From: Mesostigma viride
Taxonomy: Eukaryota > Streptophyta > Mesostigmatophyceae > Mesostigmatales > Mesostigmataceae
NCBI GenBank assembly: GCA_009746045.1
Contig: RPFO01000225.1
Location: forward strand, 1 to 64,000
Direction of reading: 5' to 3'
Length of the DNA: 64,000 nucleotides
Both the position numbers and the translations under genes were made by a program. The notes beneath the pieces are model-generated. The model ran no database searches. It had not been told where the DNA came from and saw only the letters and a program-made list of their open reading frames with translations. Each line of letters opens with the position of its first letter. Positions within the stretch are counted from its first letter, which is position 1. Positions 19,157 to 29,400 of the stretch are shown here, one piece after another.

Positions 19157-21895
19157 CAGGAGGTCAAGAAATTGATCATCTCTGAAGACTGGGTACCCCT
19201 GTCTGCACCTGCACTTGTCAGGAGTGCATGGCTGAGGAACGTGGAGCAGCAGCTGAACAGCAGGGTTAACTTCTACTATGATGGAGTTGCTGTCAGCCCA
19301 ATGGGTCTATATCATGGCCTGTGCCCACCACATGTGCTGGAGGGCTGGAAACATGCTGCACATGTCACCTTTGCCAAGCTGAGGGAGAAGGACCGGGGTT
19401 GGAAGATGCTGGAGCCACAAGTGGGTCAGAAGGTCCTAGCTTGGAAGGAACCTAGCCTTTATGGCAAACGTGGTAGCTGGAGTCCTGGGGTGGTTACCCA
19501 GGTTGATGAAGCTAGCCACGCATGCTTGGTCAGCATGGAGGACGAACCAAAGCATGTGCACCGGCTGAGTTGGTCATATGTCAAGCCTAACCTGATGAAT
19601 GAGGGCAGTCAGGCACAAGGCTCACAGGATCTGCAGGATTTTCAGGTCCCAAGTGACATCACTGACGCAACGACCACATCTGTTGCAGGGGAATCTGTCA
19701 GCCCTGGCCAGGTTGCAGAGGTACTTGTTGAACAGGCTGCAAGGTCAACAGCTGGGGAGTCAACTGTCAAGCCCAAGGCACTAACCAAGCCCAGGGGGAC
19801 AAGTTTGGCTGGATTGATTGGGGCTCTACAAAGAGCCAAGAAGCAGCCCAAGGTAGCCAAGCTCAGGTGGCATGGCAATCTGGGGCTGGACACTGCCTTA
19901 GAGGTAGACACTAATTCTCAGGTTTCCATCATTGGGACCAGGGCTGCAGCAGGGTACAGCATGTCTGAACCCAGCTATCAGTTTGTGTCTGACTTCAGTG
20001 GCGGGGTACACGTGAAGGTACTGGGTGAGGTATTCATTCCTATCCTTGGACAGGACACTGCCTTTTGTGTCTTGGAGGGCTATCAAGGACCTGCTCTGCT
20101 GGGGCAGAATTTCCTATGCCAGGATGGAGTAGTGATCACGTCCTCTCTCCTGACTAAGGAAGAGGCTGGTCAGGTCCCACTGATTAATTTCAGGACCACT
20201 CACCTATCACGTGCAGTAACCAGGTCGGTTAAGCGTGTGCAAGTGTGCCAGGGGCAGGAGCCCTTGGTTGATGACCTCATACTGCCAGCTGCTAGTCATC
20301 CAAGCAGTTTGGGCATTGGTCCTCACTCACTTGCTGGACACAGCCCTATCAATTACCAAGGCCTGGTGAAGCTCATGTCCTCTCCCATTATGTGTCCCCA
20401 GGTCACACTGGGTCTGATTAAATCTGGGGAGGACTGGATCTCCAAGAAATGCGTGGAACCTGTCAATGACCTGCCTCCTGCACGACGTCTACTCAAGCTC
20501 AAGTTTGTCATCAAGATGAAGGAGGTGGACGGGGTCAAGGTACCACATGTCAGGCCAGTGCTGAATGAGTTCAAGGGTACTGGTGAGTGCACTGCTGAGG
20601 AGTTGTATACCCCTGGCATGTTGCATGACACTTGGAGGCTGCTGCTGTGTGTATTTCTAGGCCTTCTCAACAAGGGCTTGGACTATGGCTCAGTGGTGGT
20701 AGACTTCAAGAGGGCATTTCTGGAGGGGGATGCAGATGTGGCACAGGAAAAGTGGGAGGGCAAGACGCCTTTCTATGTTAGGGTGCCTGCTGTATGGAAA
20801 AGGGACATCCACACGGAGTTCCTTAAAATCCTCAAGGGCCTGGAGGGCCTGAGGTCAAGTCCAATAATCTGGAGGGAGACTTTAAACCGTTTCCTGAAGG
20901 AGCATTGCAACTTGAAGGTCTCTCCTGTAGACCCCTGTCTGTTTCTGGGGCAATGGGAAGGCCTACCAGTGTATGCTTCGCTGCACGGGGATGACCTACA
21001 TCTGATAGCTCCCACGTCGTGGCTTAAGGAGCTGATCTCCATCATTAAGTCCAAGTTTCCTCTGGGTAGGGAGCAATGGCAGGTGGAGAATGAGCCTCTG
21101 CTGTTTGTGGGCATGGAGGCCACACTGGTGAAGAAGGGGGGGGAGTGGCGTATGCTGCTGGTGGGGGGCAATGATTATCAAGAGACCCTCATTAGTAAGC
21201 TTCCTCCAACCATCACACAGGCACTGTGTCCTATGGTCAGGGGCATGGTTGCTTGGGTGGCAGGCATTTCCAGGCCAGACCTTATGGTCATAGCCAGGTT
21301 GCCTGATGACATGCTGGTGGAGCTAGGGTCTGCCAAGGTGGCTGATCAGGTCAGGGCTTCATCTGGCATTCTGTTGTCTGCAGTGGATTTATCACAACCC
21401 ATTTGCATGGAGCTGTATGTGGATAGCTCAATGGACAGCAGGCAGGTCTCCAAGGTCAGGGGCAGGGCTGCAGGGCTCTTTGTGCTCAGACAGGAAGGCC
21501 TGGGGAGTTTGGTGAGCTGGTTTAGTCGCCTGCACAAACGGGTGGCTGTCAGCAGTGATGTGGCAGAATGCAGGGCTATTTGTGAAGGCATTCACACAAG
21601 CCTTTATCTGAAGGAGTTGCTTCATCAGATGACTTCTAACACTCCTTGGCCACTTCAGGTTACCACTCTTCTAAAAACAGACTCCATGGGGATGGTGCAG
21701 TTTGTGCACAGGCAGATGGCCAGAAGTAGGGACTTGGATTATCTCCTTCTTAAGGAGTTGTCCTCCTTGGCCAATATTGAGCATATCCCTGGGGTTGACA
21801 ATCCTGCTGATGCTTTGACCAAGCTAGTGCAGAAGGCAGCAGTGCAATACAAGGTTCTTCAGTCACTGATGGACCCATCTCAGCAAGCTGTCTAA
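19157..21895 (+). CDS. Element E pol, 3' part: integrase tail, protease-like, reverse transcriptase, RNase H
   Basis: Open from the junction with A (QEVKKLIISEDW, which aligns just past the integrase catalytic Glu in element C) to the stop at 21895, so the first codons are not a true start. Order: integrase end with SH3-like YGKRGSWSPGVVTQVD; linker; protease-like EVDTNSQVSIIG (near 19906) and ALLGQNFL; then reverse transcriptase with LKFVIKMKEVDGVKVPHVR, VDFKRAFLEG and YASLHGDDLHLIAP (near 20985). RNase H follows with DSSMDSRQVSK, SSDVAECRAICEG, LKTDSMGMVQFV and NPADALTKL. No stops or shifts are seen, so the element may have been active until A entered it. The catalytic part of integrase is outside the window. 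Confidence 0.92.
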   Translation, partial: QEVKKLIISEDWVPLSAPALVRSAWLRNVEQQLNSRVNFYYDGVAVSPMGLYHGLCPPHVLEGWKHAAHVTFAKLREKDRGWKMLEPQVGQKVLAWKEPSLYGKRGSWSPGVVTQVDEASHACLVSMEDEPKHVHRLSWSYVKPNLMNEGSQAQGSQDLQDFQVPSDITDATTTSVAGESVSPGQVAEVLVEQAARSTAGESTVKPKALTKPRGTSLAGLIGALQRAKKQPKVAKLRWHGNLGLDTALEVDTNSQVSIIGTRAAAGYSMSEPSYQFVSDFSGGVHVKVLGEVFIPILGQDTAFCVLEGYQGPALLGQNFLCQDGVVITSSLLTKEEAGQVPLINFRTTHLSRAVTRSVKRVQVCQGQEPLVDDLILPAASHPSSLGIGPHSLAGHSPINYQGLVKLMSSPIMCPQVTLGLIKSGEDWISKKCVEPVNDLPPARRLLKLKFVIKMKEVDGVKVPHVRPVLNEFKGTGECTAEELYTPGMLHDTWRLLLCVFLGLLNKGLDYGSVVVDFKRAFLEGDADVAQEKWEGKTPFYVRVPAVWKRDIHTEFLKILKGLEGLRSSPIIWRETLNRFLKEHCNLKVSPVDPCLFLGQWEGLPVYASLHGDDLHLIAPTSWLKELISIIKSKFPLGREQWQVENEPLLFVGMEATLVKKGGEWRMLLVGGNDYQETLISKLPPTITQALCPMVRGMVAWVAGISRPDLMVIARLPDDMLVELGSAKVADQVRASSGILLSAVDLSQPICMELYVDSSMDSRQVSKVRGRAAGLFVLRQEGLGSLVSWFSRLHKRVAVSSDVAECRAICEGIHTSLYLKELLHQMTSNTPWPLQVTTLLKTDSMGMVQFVHRQMARSRDLDYLLLKELSSLANIEHIPGVDNPADALTKLVQKAAVQYKVLQSLMDPSQQAV

Positions 21896-22846
21896 GCTGG
21901 TGCATGGTTATAGGGCATTGGAGAGCAGATTGTGTGGTAGTGTCAGCATTGTGACTGGCATAATACCTGTATTTTAGTCTGTACTAAGGCTCATGGACCA
22001 TGGTACACTCACTCTGATTTTAATCAGGATACAGCCAGGTTTTGGCTGGGGTTCATGCTGTTGACTACACAAGGTTGACAGGTCCATTACAGACCATGTA
22101 TTCTATTTTAAAAGAAATGTATATTTGTACATACCTCTCACAATGGTCTGGGAACCTTTATTCTGGGGTTTATAGGGCGGGGTTCGATTCCCTGGTATTA
22201 TGTTTCTACAAGCTGGCCTGTTCAGGTGTTTGCCTGTTCAGACTTCCCTAGTTCCCCAGGGCAGGATTTAATTGTTGCCTATGTGTTTCATTTTTGTCAT
22301 TTGTTTGCTGTGGCAGTTTACCATCTGGCAAGTAGACGGGCGCCGTAAGACGGGCGCCAATAGACCCCTGTTGAGAGAATGACAGGCAAACTATTGTAAT
22401 ACGCCTTACTTTGTCAAGTGGTATTTTAATTGTCATGGATTTATTGTACTTATATTGAATATGTACTGGGTTTTATGGGATTAGTATCTGGGATTAATGT
22501 AACTCACCGCCAGAAGGTCATTGTACTGGAGGCTCTACCGAGGTGATGGGATTAATTCCTGGAGAAGACCTCATAGAATTAACCTGTATGTATTTAATTT
22601 TGTGTGCTTCTAATATCTGGTGGTACTCTGTAATGCCACTTCCATAGGTTTTTATCCATTTCTCATGGAATGGTTTTCCCTGTGGCAGATCTGTTTCTTT
22701 TCCAGCTCCTTAAAAGAAAAGGCTGGGGGAATGGCAATGGCCATTAAAGACATCTGTTCAAGCTTCAAGCTGGAGTGAAGGACATTTCAAGCTACTTCAA
22801 GGGTCCCTGGCAGGGGATGTGATCCCTAAAGAAAAGAAAGGATTGG
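21896..22846 (+). other. Element E 3' noncoding region
   Basis: 951 bp without a convincing coding frame. It includes the T-arm-like sequence at 22175-22196 and a direct repeat AGACGGGCGCC at 22332-22360. It ends in the polypurine tract AAGAAAAGAAAGGATTGG before AGTT, identical over 17 bases to element A. Confidence 0.8.
22175..22196 (+). other. tRNA T-arm / B-box-like sequence in E
   Basis: Same 22 bp as 17895-17916, with core GGTTCGATTCC, a 5-bp stem and a 7-base loop. The surrounding 3' noncoding DNA of A and E is otherwise much diverged, so this block looks conserved. Confidence 0.7.
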
Positions 22847-23464
22847 AGTTAACGTAAAGGATTTACGTTAGATGGATAGAGATTGTTACGCTCTTTCCAG
22901 CGGCACCTTGAACGCCTCATTTGGTTAAGGAACGTAAAAGTTATGACGTTTCCTAGGCTGTGCCGACAGTACCCGGCGCGCCACTGTGGGCGCGTACGGA
23001 CACAGGATGTACAAGTGTCACTTTGATAGTCCGCAGGACGTTGACAGGACTTGTACAGGACTTGATGGTCAATTGATAGGTAGGCGCGCTGTAGCGCGCC
23101 AGGACCTATGAGACAATTGATGCTGAGTAGTGTACGGATAGGTCCACAGGACTTGCCGTATGGACAATTGATAGATCTCCGCGCCAAAGGCCTGCCAGAG
23201 CTCTGAGTAATCAATTGATTGACAGTTCAGCTGTGACAGTGCAGCTGAATACTTGGACGCGTCCCTAACAACCTATATGTGTGACTTGGTCGCACCGGGA
23301 CGCTAGTTCTTGCGTGCACGTTCTCTTGGCACTGCGACCCTGTCGTCTGTGCTGCGTGCAGTCTTGGAAGTGACGTGACTTACGTCTGTGTTTCCTGTTA
23401 TTAATAAAGGCAACTTCCTGCAAGAACCATGGCGGAATTCGTGGCATTCACTCTCATACAACTC
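22847..23464 (+). repeat. Element E 3' LTR
   Basis: This LTR of 618 bp runs from AGTTAACG to ATACAACT. A 9-bp perfect hairpin TAACGTAAA/TTTACGTTA lies at 22850-22870, at the same place as the hairpin in A but with different bases. AATAAA lies at about 23404. The right end is fixed by the return of satellite sequence. Confidence 0.85.
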
Positions 23465-26400
23465 CGCTAGCCCCTGCGCGGGTTTGAACTGGGGACTTCC
23501 GGATCCGACGGAACGACCAGTAAAAACTCCCACTTTATTTGCGCAATGCTTCTTGCCGGGAAGGTGGGCGAGTAAGTTTTCATTGCTATCCAGCCGAGGT
23601 GGGTTCCTAGAAGGGAGTGTGGGCGGTTCCGCTTACGGCACTGTAGATAGCAGCTGATGGGAACATGCAGAAAACTTAGGACCGCTAGCCCCTGCGCGGG
23701 TTTGAACTGGGGACTTCCGGATCCGACGGAACGACCAGTAAAAACTCACACTTTATTTGCGCAATGCTTCTTGCCGGGAAGGTGGGCGAGTAAGTTTTCA
23801 TTGCTATCCAGCCGAGGTGGGTTCCTATAAGGGAGTGTGGGCGGTTCCGCTTACGGCACTGTAGATAGCAGCTGATGGGAACATGCAGAAAACTTAGGAC
23901 CGCTAGCCCCTGCGCGGGTTTGAACTGGGGACTTCCGGATCCGACGGAACGACCAGTAAAAACTCCCACTTTATTTGCGCAATGCTTCTTGCCGGGAAGG
24001 TGGGCGAGTAAGTTTTCATTGCTATCCAGCCGAGGTGGGTTCCTATAAGGGAGTGTGGGCGGTTCCGCTTACGGCACTGTAGATAGCAGCTGATGGGAAC
24101 ATGCAGAAAACTTAGGACCGCTAGCCCCTGCGCGGGTTTGAACTGGGGACTTCCGGATCCGACGGAACGACCAGTAAAAACTCCCACTTTATTTGCGCAA
24201 TGCTTCTTGCCGGGAAGGTGGGCGAGTAAGTTTTCATTGCTATCCAGCCGAGGTGGGTTCCTATAAGGGAGTGTGGGCGGTTCCGCTTACGGCACTGTAG
24301 ATAGCAGCTGATGGGAACATGCAGAAAACTTAGGACCGCTAGCCCCTGCGCGGGTTTGAACTGGGGACTTCCGGATCCGACGGAACGACCAGTAAAAACT
24401 CCCACTTTATTTGCGCAATGCTTCTTGCCGGGAAGGTGGGCGAGTAAGTTTTCATTGCTATCCAGCCGAGGTGGGTTCCTATAAGGGAGTGTGGGCGGTT
24501 CCGCTTACGGCACTGTAGATAGCAGCTGATGGGAACATGCAGAAAACTTAGGACCGCTAGCCCCTGCGCGGGTTTGAACTGGGGACTTCCGGATCCGACG
24601 GAACGACCAGTAAAAACTCCCACTTTATTTGCGCAATGCTTCTTGCCGGGAAGGTGGGCGAGTAAGTTTTCATTGCTATCCAGCCGAGGTGGGTTCCTAT
24701 AAGGGAGTGTGGGCGGTTCCGCTTACGGCACTGTAGATAGCAGCTGATGGGAACATGCAGAAAACTTAGGACCGCTAGCCCCTGCGCGGGTTTGAACTGG
24801 GGACTTCCGGATCCGACGGAACGACCAGTAAAAACTCCCACTTTATTTGCGCAATGCTTCTTGCCGGGAAGGTGGGCGAGTAAGTTTTCATTGCTATCCA
24901 GCCGAGGTGGGTTCCTATAAGGGAGTGTGGGCGGTTCCGCTTACGGCACTGTAGATAGCAGCTGATGGGAACATGCAGAAAACTTAGGACCGCTAGCCCC
25001 TGCGCGGGTTTGAACTGGGGACTTCCGGATCCGACGGAACGACCAGTAAAAACTCCCACTTTATTTGCGCAATGCTTCTTGCCGGGAAGGTGGGCGAGTA
25101 AGTTTTCATTGCTATCCAGCCGAGGTGGGTTCCTATAAGGGAGTGTGGGCGGTTCCGCTTACGGCACTGTAGATAGCAGCTGATGGGAACATGCAGAAAA
25201 CTTAGGACCGCTAGCCCCTGCGCGGGTTTGAACTGGGGACTTCCGGATCCGACGGAACGACCAGTAAAAACTCCCACTTTATTTGCGCAATGCTTCTTGC
25301 CGGGAAGGTGGGCGAGTAAGTTTTCATTGCTATCCAGCCGAGGTGGGTTCCTATAAGGGAGTGTGGGCGGTTCCGCTTACGGCACTGTAGATAGCAGCTG
25401 ATGGGAACATGCAGAAAACTTAGGACCGCTAGCCCCTGCGCGGGTTTGAACTGGGGACTTCCGGATCCGACGGAACGACCAGTAAAAACTCCCACTTTAT
25501 TTGCGCAATGCTTCTTGCCGGGAAGGTGGGCGAGTAAGTTTTCATTGCTATCCAGCCGAGGTGGGTTCCTATAAGGGAGTGTGGGCGGTTCCGCTTACGG
25601 CACTGTAGATAGCAGCTGATGGGAACATGCAGAAAACTTAGGACCGCTAGCCCCTGCGCGGGTTTGAACTGGGGACTTCCGGATCCGACGGAACGACCAG
25701 TAAAAACAGTCTCCCACTTTATTTGCGCAATGCTTCTTGCCGGGAAGGTGGGCGAGTAAGTTTTCATTGCTATCCAGCCGAGGTGGGTTCCTATAAGGGA
25801 GTGTGGGCGGTTCCGCTTACGGCACTGTAGATAGCAGCTGATGGGAACATGCAGAAAACTTAGGACCGCTAGCCCCTGCGCGGGTTTGAACTGGGGACTT
25901 CCGGATCCGACGGAACGACCAGTAAAAACTCCCACTTTATTTGCGCAATGCTTCTTGCCGGGAAGGTGGGCGAGTAAGTTTTCATTGCTATCCAGCCGAG
26001 GTGGGTTCCTATAAGGGAGTGTGGGCGGTTCCGCTTACGGCACTGTAGATAGCAGCTGATGGGAACATGCAGAAAACTTAGGACCGCTAGCCCCTGCGCG
26101 GGTTTGAACTGGGGACTTCCGGATCCGACGGAACGACCAGTAAAAACTCCCACTTTATTTGCGCAATGCTTCTTGCCGGGAAGGTGGGCGAGTAAGTTTT
26201 CATTGCTATCCAGCCGAGGTGGGTTCCTATAAGGGAGTGTGGGCGGTTCCGCTTACGGCACTGTAGATAGCAGCTGATGGGAACATGCAGAAAACTTAGG
26301 ACCGCTAGCCCCTGCGCGGGTTTGAACTGGGGACTTCCGGATCCGACGGAACGACCAGTAAAAACTCCCACTTTATTTGCGCAATGCTTCTTGCCGGGAA

Positions 26401-29400
26401 GGTGGGCGAGTAAGTTTTCATTGCTATCCAGCCGAGGTGGGTTCCTATAAGGGAGTGTGGGCGGTTCCGCTTACGGCACTGTAGATAGCAGCTGATGGGA
26501 ACATGCAGAAAACTTAGGACCGCTAGCCCCTGCGCGGGTTTGAACTGGGGACTTCCGGATCCGACGGAACGACCAGTAAAAACTCCCACTTTATTTGCGC
26601 AATGCTTCTTGCCGGGAAGGTGGGCGAGTAAGTTTTCATTGCTATCCAGCCGAGGTGGGTTCCTATAAGGGAGTGTGGGCGGTTCCGCTTACGGCACTGT
26701 AGATAGCAGCTGATGGGAACATGCAGAAAACTTAGGACCGCTAGCCCCTGCGCGGGTTTGAACTGGGGACTTCCGGATCCGACGGAACGACCAGTAAAAA
26801 CTCCCACTTTATTTGCGCAATGCTTCTTGCCGGGAAGGTGGGCGAGTAAGTTTTCATTGCTATCCAGCCGAGGTGGGTTCCTATAAGGGAGTGTGGGCGG
26901 TTCCGCTTACGGCACTGTAGATAGCAGCTGATGGGAACATGCAGAAAACTTAGGACCGCTAGCCCCTGCGCGGGTTTGAACTGGGGACTTCCGGATCCGA
27001 CGGAACGACCAGTAAAAACTCCCACTTTATTTGCGCAATGCTTCTTGCCGGGAAGGTGGGCGAGTAAGTTTTCATTGCTATCCAGCCGAGGTGGGTTCCT
27101 ATAAGGGAGTGTGGGCGGTTCCGCTTACGGCACTGTAGATAGCAGCTGATGGGAACATGCAGAAAACTTAGGACCGCTAGCCCCTGCGCGGGTTTGAACT
27201 GGGGACTTCCGGATCCGACGGAACGACCAGTAAAAACTCCCACTTTATTTGCGCAATGCTTCTTGCCGGGAAGGTGGGCGAGTAAGTTTTCATTGCTATC
27301 CAGCCGAGGTGGGTTCCTATAAGGGAGTGTGGGCGGTTCCGCTTACGGCACTGTAGATAGCAGCTGATGGGAACATGCAGAAAACTTAGGACCGCTAGCC
27401 CCTGCGCGGGTTTGAACTGGGGACTTCCGGATCCGACGGAACGACCAGTAAAAACTCCCACTTTATTTGCGCAATGCTTCTTGCCGGGAAGGTGGGCGAG
27501 TAAGTTTTCATTGCTATCCAGCCGAGGTGGGTTCCTATAAGGGAGTGTGGGCGGTTCCGCTTACGGCACTGTAGATAGCAGCTGATGGGAACATGCAGAA
27601 AACTTAGGACCGCTAGCCCCTGCGCGGGTTTGAACTGGGGACTTCCGGATCCGACGGAACGACCAGTAAAAACTCCCACTTTATTTGCGCAATGCTTCTT
27701 GCCGGGAAGGTGGGCGAGTAAGTTTTCATTGCTATCCAGCCGAGGTGGGTTCCTATAAGGGAGTGTGGGCGGTTCCGCTTACGGCACTGTAGATAGCAGC
27801 TGATGGGAACATGCAGAAAACTTAGGACCGCTAGCCCCTGCGCGGGTTTGAACTGGGGACTTCCGGATCCGACGGAACGACCAGTAAAAACTCCCACTTT
27901 ATTTGCGCAATGCTTCTTGCCGGGAAGGTGGGCGAGTAAGTTTTCATTGCTATCCAGCCGAGGTGGGTTCCTATAAGGGAGTGTGGGCGGTTCCGCTTAC
28001 GGCACTGTAGATAGCAGCTGATGGGAACATGCAGAAAACTTAGGACCGCTAGCCCCTGCGCGGGTTTGAACTGGGGACTTCCGGATCCGACGGAACGACC
28101 AGTAAAAACTCCCACTTTATTTGCGCAATGCTTCTTGCCGGGAAGGTGGGCGAGTAAGTTTTCATTGCTATCCAGCCGAGGTGGGTTCCTATAAGGGAGT
28201 GTGGGCGGTTCCGCTTACGGCACTGTAGATAGCAGCTGATGGGAACATGCAGAAAACTTAGGACCGCTAGCCCCTGCGCGGGTTTGAACTGGGGACTTCC
28301 GGATCCGACGGAACGACCAGTAAAAACTCCCACTTTATTTGCGCAATGCTTCTTGCCGGGAAGGTGGGCGAGTAAGTTTTCATTGCTATCCAGCCGAGGT
28401 GGGTTCCTATAAGGGAGTGTGGGCGGTTCCGCTTACGGCACTGTAGATAGCAGCTGATGGGAACATGCAGAAAACTTAGGACCGCTAGCCCCTGCGCGGG
28501 TTTGAACTGGGGACTTCCGGATCCGACGGAACGACCAGTAAAAACTCCCACTTTATTTGCGCAATGCTTCTTGCCGGGAAGGTGGGCGAGTAAGTTTTCA
28601 TTGCTATCCAGCCGAGGTGGGTTCCTATAAGGGAGTGTGGGCGGTTCCGCTTACGGCACTGTAGATAGCAGCTGATGGGAACATGCAGAAAACTTAGGAC
28701 CGCTAGCCCCTGCGCGGGTTTGAACTGGGGACTTCCGGATCCGACGGAACGACCAGTAAAAACTCCCACTTTATTTGCGCAATGCTTCTTGCCGGGAAGG
28801 TGGGCGAGTAAGTTTTCATTGCTATCCAGCCGAGGTGGGTTCCTATAAGGGAGTGTGGGCGGTTCCGCTTACGGCACTGTAGATAGCAGCTGATGGGAAC
28901 ATGCAGAAAACTTAGGACCGCTAGCCCCTGCGCGGGTTTGAACTGGGGACTTCCGGATCCGACGGAACGACCAGTAAAAACTCCCACTTTATTTGCGCAA
29001 TGCTTCTTGCCGGGAAGGTGGGCGAGTAAGTTTTCATTGCTATCCAGCCGAGGTGGGTTCCTATAAGGGAGTGTGGGCGGTTCCGCTTACGGCACTGTAG
29101 ATAGCAGCTGATGGGAACATGCAGAAAACTTAGGACCGCTAGCCCCTGCGCGGGTTTGAACTGGGGACTTCCGGATCCGACGGAACGACCAGTAAAAACT
29201 CCCACTTTATTTGCGCAATGCTTCTTGCCGGGAAGGTGGGCGAGTAAGTTTTCATTGCTATCCAGCCGAGGTGGGTTCCTATAAGGGAGTGTGGGCGGTT
29301 CCGCTTACGGCACTGTAGATAGCAGCTGATGGGAACATGCAGAAAACTTAGGACCGCTAGCCCCTGCGCGGGTTTGAACTGGGGACTTCCGGATCCGACG

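Larger units (their letters stand above)
19156..23464 (+). mobile_element. LTR retrotransposon E (AGTT/AACT group), right part
   Basis: This is the 3' portion of the outermost retroelement. Its integrase frame begins at the edge of element A (19156) and its 3' LTR ends in AACT at 23464. The satellite resumes in mid-monomer with CCGCTAGCCCC. Intact monomers read GGACCGCTAGCC here, so the expected target duplication is CCGCT. The upstream half of E, interrupted by A, lies left of the window. Confidence 0.88.

Noticed and set aside
24124-24173. Functional tRNA gene in the satellite
   Set aside because: The anticodon loop is deleted, the T stem is poorly paired and no acceptor stem or clear A box is present. 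It is kept only as a relic.
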